DNA from: a virus
Reading direction: 5' to 3' (one strand)
DNA: 64,000 bases
IMG/VR virus record: IMGVR_UViG_3300033141_002563
Coordinates: 1 to 64,000 of that record
The notes under the pieces were generated by a model. That model searched no databases and was not told the DNA's origin. It saw only the letters and a program-made list of their open reading frames with translations. Made by a program: the position numbers and the translations under genes. Shown one piece after another: positions 44,501 to 52,605 of the stretch (position 1 is the stretch's first letter; each line of letters begins with the position of its first letter).

Positions 44501-46079
44501 AGAGAAGTTCAGCGGTTCGGCGCTCGTGAAATCGAAGCTCGCGTCTTCTACAGGGTATGTGCGCCTCGCCCTTCAACCAGGCGCGCAAGAGGTAGCTGAT
44601 AGCGAGTTCGTCACGCGACGCGTGCGCAACTACTACACCATTCCGCCGTCGGGGTACTGGTTCAACTACCGCGTGCGCGCGTTCCTCCGGCATGGCCCTC
44701 GGGCGTATGTTGAGGACCGTGTTCGCTACTATCACCGTGTGTACAAGGACTCGCAGACGGCGGTCATCGACGGCATCGTGCTCACGAGGGGTACGTTGCT
44801 CGGGCAGACGTTCCTCGACACGGGGCAAGCTCGTGTGGGCGAGAGTCATACCTTCGCGACGCCCGTGCAGATGAATCGCCTTCACGCCTCCTTCACATGG
44901 ATGCCGACCTTCGGCTACCCGGACATAGTTGACGCGGACCTTGAGATCGCGCGCTTCGCGGTCGACGGCAGCAACTACATCCGCGTCATCCTGCTCGCGG
45001 GGAACGACGAAGAGCGCGAGTTCAACCGCGACGACCTCTACGCGCAGCACGACCCGATCATCCGCCTCGACAAGGTGCGCGGCGGGGTTCAGGTCGCGTA
45101 TATCGACCTTGTCTGTTACTACAGCTACATAATGCGAGAGCCGGGGTGCGAGCGTGTTGACGAGTCGCTCCGCTTCACGATCGTTCACATCGAGGACCAG
45201 CTGTTCCGCTTCTCCATCGAGCGCTTCGGCTTCGAGGTCCACAAGTCGCAGGCAGTCGACCTCATCGGCTTCGTGACGACCGCGGGAACGCTGGCGTACA
45301 ACGGGCAAGGGGTCTACGGTAAACCAACTATCAGCTATGACGGCATGCACGCGAACGGTATGCGCGCCATGCTCGGGCGCCGCGACATCGATCAGCGGCT
45401 TGTTGAGCTTGAGAGGACCGGGTTGTTCGTTTCGGGTGAGCGCGACCCGACGCAGGGCGCCATCTCGACCTACAACAAGTACCGTCCCTTCCTCGACGGT
45501 GACGACTTCATCCGCCCGGACGACAGCAACCTCGGGAGCGGGTGGGACGTCATCAAGCAGACCGGGAACGGGTGGGATGTCGTATCCAGCCAGGCCCGAT
45601 GCGTTGAGCTTGGCTTTGAGAGTCGGGAGGGCGACCCGCGGCACGCCGACTACATCATGGCGGCCGACGTCACGGTGCAGAACAACAACGACGTCGTCGG
45701 CCTCATGGGGCGGGTAGATCGCTTCCTGTCGGGGTCATACTCAAGCTACGAACCTCACGGGTACGGGTTTGAGCTGATTCAGACCTCGCCGACGGCGGCG
45801 ACGTTGCGCATCGTCACGTACTGGAACGGCGTACGGGAGATCCTCAACACACAGGCGCTATCATCCTACACTGCGGGTGAGACGCTGCGGATTCAGGTGA
45901 CGCTGACGAACACGACGCTCCGAGCCGAAATCTCGGGGCGGGCGGTCGTTACGACGACGGACTACCTCTTCAAGAGGCCGGGCCGTGCGGGGATCATGGG
46001 AGAGACGGGCGGACCGGCGCAGTACGTCACGGTCGACAACTGGTCGATGACCGAAAACTTCGAGTCGAGCACGGTTTAG
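41559..46079 (+). CDS. Giant fibre protein with M14 zinc carboxypeptidase and Kelch domains
   Basis: A 1506-residue protein, GTG 41559. Residues about 80-345 carry the M14 signature: GQSYQGRDIIAYRLG, VVHGNEADG with zinc ligands H129 and E132, IPALNPDGW, INLNRNWDWFW, the Glu-rich ESTLEAQAF, and LDQH with H241; MAMEDEK near 331 may supply the catalytic Glu. M14 enzymes remove C-terminal residues from peptides or cut peptidoglycan stem peptides. Residues about 555-760 are Kelch-type blades (GYLVGGWTG; YVWIIGGFNAAG; NRIYIYGGQLNTG; VIYLLGGRQTS). The rest, to 1506, holds several beta-sandwich modules such as laminin-G-like ones. Probably a tail fibre or tailspike that binds and trims a host surface peptide. 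The domain calls are seen in sequence; the substrate is unknown. Confidence 0.82.
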   Translation: MTTSGLATGGAGSILVPFGDGATSRNSAAWNPYDGKAYRNNKPRLTDGLLFNCSVKPKLFDTFPEPTAFMYYHPTQGTPNLIDREAIFEANYPEFDKVALGQSYQGRDIIAYRLGPVTRKHFVVDMVVHGNEADGAQGTFRAMEILARDPIFAAFRAEWTIFFIPALNPDGWYLDTRNLAEIGPGGVTINLNRNWDWFWDEYVSSSYESKGSAPESTLEAQAFLNYYRDPQVTFGFLLDQHADRGVGARYMSRDRIWRGLASAPGVAGEVPNNYRSLWLDWIIWRYVGQVTHIRARDAGGFDNYCRYYRSRFRPHLHSYFSSLGIVSMAMEDEKVSDAGGLETVASACNFRLDATLAAALCCTESLWVHQYEEGILLENDAVTQQLQNASFNSWQDDEYRPGYYTMSRMTTARAAKADSYVEDGGRAVEMTSQTLIELSQAAEFNAGAMTGYTSFLLVTSKGQLFKIPTASASSSGDVIDPLTSFTSWVGAAAFPGNVDGGIQVFGGGSSEKDAAPTTQYYLLDDTTETPLTGFGAVPVGTQHAGFCDNMLSDPPSPFLPGREGYLVGGWTGIAPTAAMYTLDIPSFIWTLSAATMPTPTYGALAVYDPIRGYVWIIGGFNAAGTPQSTVGYWNLVADTYTPSTPLPLALGYVAGVYARVDNRIYIYGGQLNTGNMAPTIYQFDPSSATWVLLEVTANLDDDEDQQEPEDPVWNVLLGRAQAILPVENATDDGVIYLLGGRQTSTVGALADDFYKHDLFDEIIGRVADSEYGYLRYSSSIQSGWIAYVLSQQPSITGGAFAGTWTDTTPGNWTAYAGAPATGTKTGAAHSALTHSETAPNYASHRMKVDLFKDGAGTLLLFSAVLRGSYIGANIQTGYRVRNNIGGTTWVLERFVGAAGTTLDTTTADTIADTTARELDFRVLGQSPVRIVVYYNDVEIFNYVDASSARRRNPGVSGFEGQSGTANLVVSNYWATETAAGEEKFSGSALVKSKLASSTGYVRLALQPGAQEVADSEFVTRRVRNYYTIPPSGYWFNYRVRAFLRHGPRAYVEDRVRYYHRVYKDSQTAVIDGIVLTRGTLLGQTFLDTGQARVGESHTFATPVQMNRLHASFTWMPTFGYPDIVDADLEIARFAVDGSNYIRVILLAGNDEEREFNRDDLYAQHDPIIRLDKVRGGVQVAYIDLVCYYSYIMREPGCERVDESLRFTIVHIEDQLFRFSIERFGFEVHKSQAVDLIGFVTTAGTLAYNGQGVYGKPTISYDGMHANGMRAMLGRRDIDQRLVELERTGLFVSGERDPTQGAISTYNKYRPFLDGDDFIRPDDSNLGSGWDVIKQTGNGWDVVSSQARCVELGFESREGDPRHADYIMAADVTVQNNNDVVGLMGRVDRFLSGSYSSYEPHGYGFELIQTSPTAATLRIVTYWNGVREILNTQALSSYTAGETLRIQVTLTNTTLRAEISGRAVVTTTDYLFKRPGRAGIMGETGGPAQYVTVDNWSMTENFESSTV

Positions 46080-46087
46080 GGGGCGAC

Positions 46088-46564
46088 ATGGCAGAGCCAT
46101 ACGGGTTCGCAGTGCGGACGGACGGTGCGACGGAGCTGCGCAGCGCCCTCGCTCAGCATGAGGCAGAGTTGGTCATCCTCACGCAGGAGGACCACGGCGT
46201 ACCGATCGCGTCCTTCGACATCGTGCGCGTGTCAGTCCTGAGCGCGGAAAACCTTGCGTGGGATGTCTACTTCTATGACAGTGCGCCCGGGGCGCTCACG
46301 GCGCACGACGACAACCCGGTCGTGGATTGGATCGAGTTCGACGCCACGCAGGGGAAGCAGATCAACGCGACCGGTCCGTTCATCTACTCCCTGTCGGCCT
46401 TCAAGACGCGCTACATCAACCGTAATGGGGAGCCGACCATCTACGTCCGCCTCTGTCAGCGGGACGCAGCGGGGAAGACGGCGAACGATCCGGGGCGGGT
46501 GGTCGTCATCGTCGAAGGCACCTCAACGGGTAACGACTACCCGGCGCAGCATCCGGAGACGTAG
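46088..46564 (+). CDS. Small beta-rich fibre-region protein
   Basis: A 158-residue protein, ATG 46088 after GGGGGCGAC. Wholly beta-type pattern (LAWDVYFYDSAPGALTAHDD; KTRYINRNGEPTIYVRLCQR). Located between the giant fibre and the adhesin array; may be a fibre cap or chaperone. Unknown family. Confidence 0.62.
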   Translation: MAEPYGFAVRTDGATELRSALAQHEAELVILTQEDHGVPIASFDIVRVSVLSAENLAWDVYFYDSAPGALTAHDDNPVVDWIEFDATQGKQINATGPFIYSLSAFKTRYINRNGEPTIYVRLCQRDAAGKTANDPGRVVVIVEGTSTGNDYPAQHPET

Positions 46565-46566
46565 GC

Positions 46567-46704
46567 ATGAGTGGTTGGTGGAATTGGTATGACAGGACAC
46601 CGGGGAAGCAGCTGAGCGACATGGACGTAGGGCTGAAAGTACTCTACGTCTCCGTCGGTCTGATGGTTCTTCTCGTGTTGCTCGTGACTATCGACGTCTG
46701 TTGA
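46567..46704 (+). CDS. 45-residue single-span membrane protein
   Basis: ATG 46567 three bases after the previous stop; 45 residues. A Trp-rich start (SGWWNWYDRTPGKQLS) precedes one membrane span (LKVLYVSVGLMVLLVLLVTI). It sits in a fibre cluster, where small membrane proteins are unexpected; possibly a holin-like or moron peptide. Coding status rests on the tight fit between neighbours and the GGAGACGTAGGC upstream. Confidence 0.5.
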   Translation: MSGWWNWYDRTPGKQLSDMDVGLKVLYVSVGLMVLLVLLVTIDVC

Positions 46705-46713
46705 GGGGACAAC

Positions 46714-47214
46714 ATGCCGCCTGCAGGATCAGTAGTCGTTGGTGGTAGTGGTGGTGGTACCACGCCATCGACAGCTGCGGAGGACACAAACGTGTGGGTC
46801 ATCACGGGATCGAAAGCGCTTCAGACCTACGGCACGTCCGGGCAGACGTACACGCCGATGGACGTGGCCGACACGCTTCGCATGCAGAAGCGCGTGCTGA
46901 CGGCCGGTGACTACACGGTCAGCATCAACTACGCGATGGCGTCTGCCTCCGCCAACGCGGTCAAGCTGCAGTGCGACTACCTCGTGACCGACGACGGTGA
47001 CGACCCGGATGCTGCTCTCGGCGCGGCAACTCCGGCGACGTCCGAGTTCTCGCCCGGCAACGACACCGACATGCACCAGCACGAGACTTTCGTGGTGACG
47101 GTCGCCGCCGACGGTGAGAACCTCGTCATCGTGCTGACCCGGATCGCCCCCGGTGCTGCTGCTCACCCGGGCCTGCTGCGCGTCATCGACGTCAACCTCG
47201 ACCCCGTGCCGTAG
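46714..47214 (+). CDS. Fibre-region structural protein
   Basis: A 166-residue protein, ATG 46714 after TTGAGGGGACAAC. Gly-rich start (VVVGGSGGGTTPSTAAE) followed by a beta sandwich (AGDYTVSINYAMASASANAV; HQHETFVVTVAADGENLVIV). The N-terminus resembles that of the protein at 50735 (MPP...GGGG...TP), which suggests a shared docking leader. Likely adhesin or fibre subunit. Confidence 0.6.
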   Translation: MPPAGSVVVGGSGGGTTPSTAAEDTNVWVITGSKALQTYGTSGQTYTPMDVADTLRMQKRVLTAGDYTVSINYAMASASANAVKLQCDYLVTDDGDDPDAALGAATPATSEFSPGNDTDMHQHETFVVTVAADGENLVIVLTRIAPGAAAHPGLLRVIDVNLDPVP

Positions 47215-47222
47215 GAGCTGAC

Positions 47223-47990
47223 GTGGCCTTCAACACTGCTGTCATCGCTGGCGTCGAGGAGTACACCTCGTGGGATGACGTGCTTGCTCGTCCCGCCTCG
47301 GACGGCGACAAGGTCATGTTCATGGGATTGAAGTGGCGGTACGACGGTACCGCTTCAATATGGGTTCCTGCTTGGGTCTACGGGGAGACCATATTAGACA
47401 AGCTGTTGGTTGATGGCGACGAAGCTAACGACGCTGCACTTGTCGCGAAGGGCTGGACTGTCAACAAGGCAGCCGGTGGCACCGTCACGTATGACGGCGT
47501 GCGGGTGAGGTTCAAGGGCGATTCCGCAGATGCCGACATCAGCAACGTAGCATTTACTCATACGGGCGACCAGGACGATAAGTACTTCTTCTATGGTCGG
47601 GTGCGAGCTGACAACTGGAGGGGTACTCCCTACTGGGCCGGATGTATAGCTGGTCTTGACGATGGCACGCACTCCAGACAATTCAGTTTTCTCTACACGT
47701 CTGCCACCGACTATGCTGGGTTCATTGGCAACATGGCAAAGAAGGGGGAGGCGGACGTATCAATTGATTTCACGACTGAGCGGTTCGTGCTGATCTTCTG
47801 GAGAAAGACGACCGGAGAAAAAGCAAGCTATGCGTGGGTGCAAGGCGGAGCATGGCTGCCTGCTCCAAACTACGCTTACACGGGAACGACCTTTACGGGC
47901 ACGGCCTCAAAGCGGCTCGGTATTGGTGTTTTGAGTAGCGGAGCCGGTAGTGACGTTCACGTTCGTGACGTAGTATTCGCGAGGTATTGA
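47223..47990 (+). CDS. Adhesin-like paralog 1
   Basis: A 255-residue beta-rich protein, GTG 47223 after TAGGAGCTGAC. The N-terminal part (EEYTSWDDVLARPASDGDKV, then MFMGLKWRYDGTASIWVPAW) is common to copies 1, 2, 3 and 5. The remainder is a laminin-G-like sandwich (KYFFYGRVRADNW...) ending VRDVVFARY. Probably an exposed fibre tip subunit. Its stop overlaps the next ATG. Confidence 0.66.
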   Translation: MAFNTAVIAGVEEYTSWDDVLARPASDGDKVMFMGLKWRYDGTASIWVPAWVYGETILDKLLVDGDEANDAALVAKGWTVNKAAGGTVTYDGVRVRFKGDSADADISNVAFTHTGDQDDKYFFYGRVRADNWRGTPYWAGCIAGLDDGTHSRQFSFLYTSATDYAGFIGNMAKKGEADVSIDFTTERFVLIFWRKTTGEKASYAWVQGGAWLPAPNYAYTGTTFTGTASKRLGIGVLSSGAGSDVHVRDVVFARY

Positions 47991-48760
47991 TGGCCGCCAA
48001 CACAACGTACCCATCGCTCGGTGTTGAGGAAGTTACTTCCTGGGACGACATGCCCTCCAGCCCCCTGGATGGTCAGGCTGTCATGTTCATGGGGATGAAA
48101 TGGCGGTACAGCACTACAGACGGGCTCTGGCTCCCGGCATGGGTCTACGGAGAGACTCTACTCGACGTCGGACAGATTGTTGGGGATGAGTCGAACGATG
48201 CAGCCCTCGTGGCGAATGGCTGGGGCGTCACCAAGTCCGGGAGTGGCGCTACGTACTATGACGGGACACGGGTCAAGCTCGATGGTGGCAGTATAAATGC
48301 GAACTTCGCGAGTGCAAACTTTGTTCACGGTGGGAATCAAGCAAGTCATTACATCGCCTATGGACGTGTGACTGCTCATAGCTACACCAGCGGTGGTGCG
48401 CAGGCCGCTTGTGTCCTCACAAATCAGGACGGGACGGAAGACAGAGCCTTCATGTTCCGCTACGATCCCGCGCATACGTACAACGCCTTTGGTGGTTTCG
48501 GTGGCATCTACGGGCAAGTCAATGACCTTGCTTCTTTCGCTACCGAGAGGTTTTTTCTTGTGTACTGGCACCCTCATGCTGGGAGCGGTATCGCTCAAAG
48601 CGCTTGGGTGGAAGGTGCTGCATGCATCCCATCGCCTACGTCCTTCTACGCCGGAACGGCGATGCCTGCATCTGCTTCGCAACGCTGGTATATCGGTGAC
48701 TGGACCGGTAATGCTGGTGGTTCGTTGTCCGTTCGCAATCTCGTCGTCGCGAGGTACTAA
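47990..48760 (+). CDS. Adhesin-like paralog 2
   Basis: A 256-residue protein, ATG 47990 in a TGATG overlap. The N-terminus MAANTTYPSLGVEEVTSWDD is shared with copies 3 and 5; the body follows the same beta-sandwich plan and ends VRNLVVARY. Very similar to copy 3 along its whole length (GGNQASHYIAYGRV; HAGSGIAQSAWVEGAA in both). Likely receptor-binding or adhesive role. Confidence 0.66.
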   Translation: MAANTTYPSLGVEEVTSWDDMPSSPLDGQAVMFMGMKWRYSTTDGLWLPAWVYGETLLDVGQIVGDESNDAALVANGWGVTKSGSGATYYDGTRVKLDGGSINANFASANFVHGGNQASHYIAYGRVTAHSYTSGGAQAACVLTNQDGTEDRAFMFRYDPAHTYNAFGGFGGIYGQVNDLASFATERFFLVYWHPHAGSGIAQSAWVEGAACIPSPTSFYAGTAMPASASQRWYIGDWTGNAGGSLSVRNLVVARY

Positions 48761-49533
48761 TGGCAGCCAACACGACCTACCCATCGCTTGTCGTGGAAGA
48801 GGTCACCTCGTGGGACGACATGCCCGTCAGCCCTCTCGATGGGCAGGCTGTCATGTTCATGGGGATGAAATGGCAGTACGACGGTACCGCTTCAATATGG
48901 GTGCCTGCTTGGGTCTACGGAGAGACTCTACTCGACGTCGGACAGATTGTTGGGGATGAGGCGAACGACGCGGCCCTCGTGACGAATGGTTGGGCCATTA
49001 CTAAGGCAGGCGCTGGTGCTACGTCCTATGACGGGACGCGAGTCAAGTTCGATAGTAGCGGCGCGAATGCGAACTTTTGCAATGCGCTCTTCCCTCACGG
49101 TGGGAATCAAGCAAGCCATTACATCGCCTACGGTCGTGTAAATTCTCACAGCTACACCGGCAGTGTCAAGCAATCCGCTTGTGTTCTTGCAAATCAGGAC
49201 GGGACGGAAGACAGAACCTTCATGTTCCGCTACGATCCCGCGAATGCATACAACTCCTTCGCGGGTTCAGGTAGTACCTTTGGACAAGTCAATGCTCTTG
49301 CCACCTTCTTCGCTACCGAGCGTTTTTTCCTCGCATATTGGCGCCCTCATGCTGGTAGTGGAATCGCCCAAAGTGCTTGGGTGGAAGGTGCCGCGTGTCT
49401 CCCGTCACCCACGTCCTTCTATGCCGGTACAGGGATGTCTGGAACTGCGGTGCAGCGCTGGTATATCGGTGACTGCACCGGCAATGCCGCCGGTTCGCTG
49501 TCTGTTCGCAATCTCGTCGTCGCGAGGTACTAA
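48760..49533 (+). CDS. Adhesin-like paralog 3, mosaic of copies 1 and 2
   Basis: A 257-residue protein, ATG 48760 overlapping the previous TAA. Mostly like copy 2, but the stretch around 48878-48918 (coding YDGTASIWVPAWVYG) is nearly identical in DNA to copy 1 (47340-47380), and the next 40 bases are identical to copy 2. This is what gene conversion among neighbours produces. Same presumed role. Confidence 0.66.
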   Translation: MAANTTYPSLVVEEVTSWDDMPVSPLDGQAVMFMGMKWQYDGTASIWVPAWVYGETLLDVGQIVGDEANDAALVTNGWAITKAGAGATSYDGTRVKFDSSGANANFCNALFPHGGNQASHYIAYGRVNSHSYTGSVKQSACVLANQDGTEDRTFMFRYDPANAYNSFAGSGSTFGQVNALATFFATERFFLAYWRPHAGSGIAQSAWVEGAACLPSPTSFYAGTGMSGTAVQRWYIGDCTGNAAGSLSVRNLVVARY

Positions 49534-50330
49534 TGGCCTTCAACACCGCCGTCATTGCTGGGGTTCAGGAGTACCTCTGGGCTGACCGTCCTCTTGTGGG
49601 GGCGGTGGATGGGGACATGGCTGTTATCAGGGAGTTCGGCACACGTCCCTACCTGCGGATCTACGACGCCTCGCTTGGGGAGTTCGTACCTGCTGTAGTC
49701 CACGGGCGCTTCTCTGATTGGGTGCAGACAGCGCAAGTGGTGGGGACAGAGGTGGACGCTGCCGCTCTGCTTGCAAACGGGACCAGCGTCAACGCTTACG
49801 CTGGTACGCCTACCATTGGCTACAACGATAGCGGCAAGCTGCACCTTACCAATACCGGCGGCTCGGACGGTATTGCTATCGAGGCAAACACTGCTCCATC
49901 CAATGGCTTCTCAGCCTACTTCCGTGGTCTGATTAGAGTCATTCAGATCGGCGGCAAGGAAGACATCTACTTCATTGCGAGCGACGGTTCGCATGAGGCG
50001 TCGAAGGCGGCCTTCGCATTGCACGGCGGGAACCTCTACCCATTCCCGATGACGGGTACGGCACACGCCGGGACACAGACCGCTGTCAACAGCGGCATCG
50101 CAACGCTGTATGCTGCTGAAGGTCTGTTGGAAATCTTCTACATAGGCAACAACGATGACCGGTCCCTACCTGACGCTGCAATGATGTTCTGGCTCAATGG
50201 GGTCTTTGCGGGATTCCAGACTAAGAGTGAGATGACGGGTGGTAGCTCGAATTACTGCAACCTCGTCCAGCTCATCAGCAGTACGAACGAGATCACGATG
50301 CGTAATGTGTCGCTGTGGGTGAGGGACTAA
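49533..50330 (+). CDS. Adhesin-like paralog 4, divergent
   Basis: A 265-residue protein, ATG 49533 overlapping the previous TAA. It shares MAFNTAVIAGV with copy 1 but then differs (QEYLWADRPLVGAVDGDMAV), with no FMGMKW core. The rest is again a beta sandwich (GFSAYFRGLIRVIQIGGKED) closing MRNVSLWVRD, which matches the end pattern of the others. Probably an adhesin of changed specificity. Confidence 0.64.
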   Translation: MAFNTAVIAGVQEYLWADRPLVGAVDGDMAVIREFGTRPYLRIYDASLGEFVPAVVHGRFSDWVQTAQVVGTEVDAAALLANGTSVNAYAGTPTIGYNDSGKLHLTNTGGSDGIAIEANTAPSNGFSAYFRGLIRVIQIGGKEDIYFIASDGSHEASKAAFALHGGNLYPFPMTGTAHAGTQTAVNSGIATLYAAEGLLEIFYIGNNDDRSLPDAAMMFWLNGVFAGFQTKSEMTGGSSNYCNLVQLISSTNEITMRNVSLWVRD

Positions 50331-50331
50331 C

Positions 50332-50913
50332 ATGGCAGCCAACACGACCTACCCCAGCCTCGGCGTTGAGGAAGTCACCTCGTGGGATGACATGCCGGCG
50401 TCTCCCCTGGATGGGCAGGCTGTCATGTTCATGGGGATGAAGTGGCGGTATCAAACAGCCGATTCTATTTGGCTCCCTGATTGGATCTACGGGGAGACGC
50501 TGGTCGAGAAGCACACCATCGATGGCGATGAGGCCAACGACGGTGCTCTGACCGGCAAGGGTTGGACGATTCAGGAGGCCGGATCCGGGAACATCACATA
50601 TGATGGTACTCGTGTCGGGTGCACCACGACAGCCAACGCTGACCGCGCCCAGATTGGGTATCTCCACACAGGGGACGAGGACGACAGCTACTTCCTATAT
50701 GGCCGATTCGACTTGGCAGCTCTAAGGAGATCGCATGCCTCCCTTGAAGCAAGTCATCGCAGCCGGCGGTGGTGGCGCTACGCCCGCGACGTACTCGTGG
50801 TCGAAGAACCTCGTCACCGATCAGACCTTCACGGACATCTTCGGTTTGCTCGACATGACGACCGCATGGGCGTTCGACGCGGTGGAGGGGCTCGGCAACG
50901 GTGCGGTCGCTGA
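50332..50913 (+). pseudogene. Adhesin-like paralog 5, truncated
   Basis: ATG 50332. Residues 1-125 follow copies 1-3 closely (TSWDDMPASPLDGQAVMFMG; HTGDEDDSYFLYGRF), then similarity stops near 50710. The frame stays open to 50913 but codes an Arg/His-rich tail that is simply the next gene read in another frame. The C-terminal half of the sandwich is lost, so the protein is probably not functional, or the gene is a donor for recombination. Confidence 0.66.
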
Positions 50914-51367
50914 CTCGGCGGTAGCGGTGTTGCCGACCGTCGCCCCCAACTCGACGCTCAAGGATCAGAAGATCATCGTCGAGCTGAAGGCTCCGAACGC
51001 GACGCTTGAGTGTGGCGTCATCCTTCGTATGACAGGCTTCAGCTCACCCGATGCGAATTACTACTGGGCTCGCATCACCGGCGGTCGTGCGCGCATCACC
51101 AAAACGCTCGCAGGTGTGTCGACGACTATTGCTGGTGGAGCGAACCCTGCTGATCTCTTTCCGCACAACGCAGGAGAGGTCATCAAGATCACGTTTCAGG
51201 TCGTGGGTGGCGACCTCACTGCCGATTTCGAGAACTTGACTACCCCGGACACGCACAACCTGACCGTTACCGACACGGACATCGCCGGTCCGGGGCAGGT
51301 TGGTATGCGCACAGGCTTCACGAACTCGCAGATTTGGTGGCGCAGCGTCAGCATTCAGTCGCTGTAG
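50735..51367 (+). CDS. Fibre-region protein with lectin-like sandwich
   Basis: A 210-residue protein, ATG 50735 after CTAAGGAGATCGC. A Gly-rich leader (VIAAGGGGATPATYS) precedes a laminin-G-like beta sandwich (NATLECGVILRMTGFSSPDA; YYWARITGGRARITKTLAGV) ending IWWRSVSIQSL. It overlaps the meaningless tail of the truncated paralog. Probably an adhesin. Confidence 0.63.
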   Translation: MPPLKQVIAAGGGGATPATYSWSKNLVTDQTFTDIFGLLDMTTAWAFDAVEGLGNGAVADSAVAVLPTVAPNSTLKDQKIIVELKAPNATLECGVILRMTGFSSPDANYYWARITGGRARITKTLAGVSTTIAGGANPADLFPHNAGEVIKITFQVVGGDLTADFENLTTPDTHNLTVTDTDIAGPGQVGMRTGFTNSQIWWRSVSIQSL

Positions 51368-51376
51368 GGGCAGAGC

Positions 51377-52201
51377 ATGCCGAACATCCCGCAAGGTCCA
51401 ACGAAGAACGAGAGCTTCGCGGGGCTCTCGGAGCACGCGCCGGCATACTCCGACATCGCACCGGAGACGTGCCTGCGGATCATGGACAAGGCGATGCTGG
51501 AGTGGCTGCAGAGCCTGCGCTTCCGCGGGCAGAAGCCGACCGTAGTCGCGGGGTGGAAATCACGCTACTTCAGCTCCGTGAAGGAGATGCATGGCGACAA
51601 GCGGCTTGGCGACAAGCAGCAGGTGCCGTTGCCGATGATCGCGCTCCTCAACCAGGGACTCGCGGTCGATCCTTCGCGATTCGTCTTCGGGAACGTGCGG
51701 CGTCTCGGACCTGGCGCTGCGAGCGAAACGAACACCATCTACCACGGCACACCACCGAACGAGGATGGCGTGCTCTTCCTCCCGTGGCCGATGCCGGTCG
51801 ACATCACGTACCAGATCGAAATGTGGACGAAGGAGATGCAGGATATGCGGTACCTCCGCACTGCCCTCCTCATGCAGTGGTCTACGCACCCGACAGAGGC
51901 ATACCTCCGGGTTGTCTTCCCCGCGCCGTACGGAGAGAAGCTCATCCCGCTGCTCATCGAGCGGGACGACAACATCAGCGACTTGGAGCCCGGGGATCAG
52001 GAGCGACGTCTTCGGCATGCGCTCACGGTGACGATGAAGGGCTGGATCTTCCGCATGCCCATCCTGCAAAAGACGATCAAGAACGCTCACGCCGTATTCA
52101 TTGAAGGCAACTACGACGAGCTGGTGGACTGGTACTGCGACATCGATCACTACCACTTCAACGAGGACTATTCGGTGCTCGAAAGCATCGACGAGCCGTA
52201 A
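51377..52201 (+). CDS. Tail terminator or sheath-stabiliser candidate
   Basis: A 274-residue protein, ATG 51377 after GGGGCAGAGC. Features include a helical start (ETCLRIMDKAMLEWLQSLRF), a central VLFLPWPMPVDITYQIEMWT motif and a late FRMPILQKTIKNAHAVFIEG. The pattern is that of tail-completion proteins placed immediately before the sheath in contractile phages. The call relies on gene order; I do not recognise a defined family. Confidence 0.5.
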   Translation: MPNIPQGPTKNESFAGLSEHAPAYSDIAPETCLRIMDKAMLEWLQSLRFRGQKPTVVAGWKSRYFSSVKEMHGDKRLGDKQQVPLPMIALLNQGLAVDPSRFVFGNVRRLGPGAASETNTIYHGTPPNEDGVLFLPWPMPVDITYQIEMWTKEMQDMRYLRTALLMQWSTHPTEAYLRVVFPAPYGEKLIPLLIERDDNISDLEPGDQERRLRHALTVTMKGWIFRMPILQKTIKNAHAVFIEGNYDELVDWYCDIDHYHFNEDYSVLESIDEP

Positions 52202-52209
52202 GGTGACAC

Positions 52210-52587
52210 ATGGCAGCCCCGACCGTACCCCCGCAGCTGCTCGCTTCGACGCAGGACGAGTCGAGCGTCACGGTGACACACATCCCGCCCGTCGGAGACG
52301 CGGAGTATGTCCTGAGTCGGGTGTACTACGGGCTACCAGGGGAATCGGGTACACTGTGGGGTACGTCGGACGCGCATGAGGCGCTGGCTATCACAGGTCT
52401 TGAGGCGTCCACGACCTACTTCGTGTACGCGGTCCCTGAGGACGTGGCAGGGATCTTAGGGCCTGCAAGCGAGGTCGTCGTCATGGAGACGACGGTAGAG
52501 ACGCCGAGTGTCGTGAGCGACCCGCAGACGCGGATTCTTCTGACGCTGAGCTTTTCAGACGGAGCGCTGACGAGGGTCGGCCCATAG
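52210..52587 (+). CDS. Fibronectin type III-like small protein
   Basis: A 125-residue protein, ATG 52210 after AAGGTGACAC. Residues 10-95 read as one FN3-type sandwich: SVTVTHIPPVGDAEYVLSRV, then ALAITGLEASTTYFVYAVPE with the typical L-x-P/T-Y-x-V pattern. FN3 and Ig-like modules on phage virions mediate weak surface adhesion. Located just before the sheath gene. Confidence 0.64.
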   Translation: MAAPTVPPQLLASTQDESSVTVTHIPPVGDAEYVLSRVYYGLPGESGTLWGTSDAHEALAITGLEASTTYFVYAVPEDVAGILGPASEVVVMETTVETPSVVSDPQTRILLTLSFSDGALTRVGP

Positions 52588-52605
52588 ATAGGGAGGAGCG
52601 GGAGC

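Larger units (their letters stand above)
47223..50720 (+). repeat. Tandem array of five paralogous adhesin-like genes
   Basis: Genes at 47223, 47990, 48760, 49533 and the start of 50332 share related N-termini of two kinds (MAFNTAVIAGV and MAANTTYPSL) and, in four of them, a common VMFMGMKW...VYGET core. Stretches of DNA are identical between copies. The array is the most repetitive part of the window. Confidence 0.85.
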
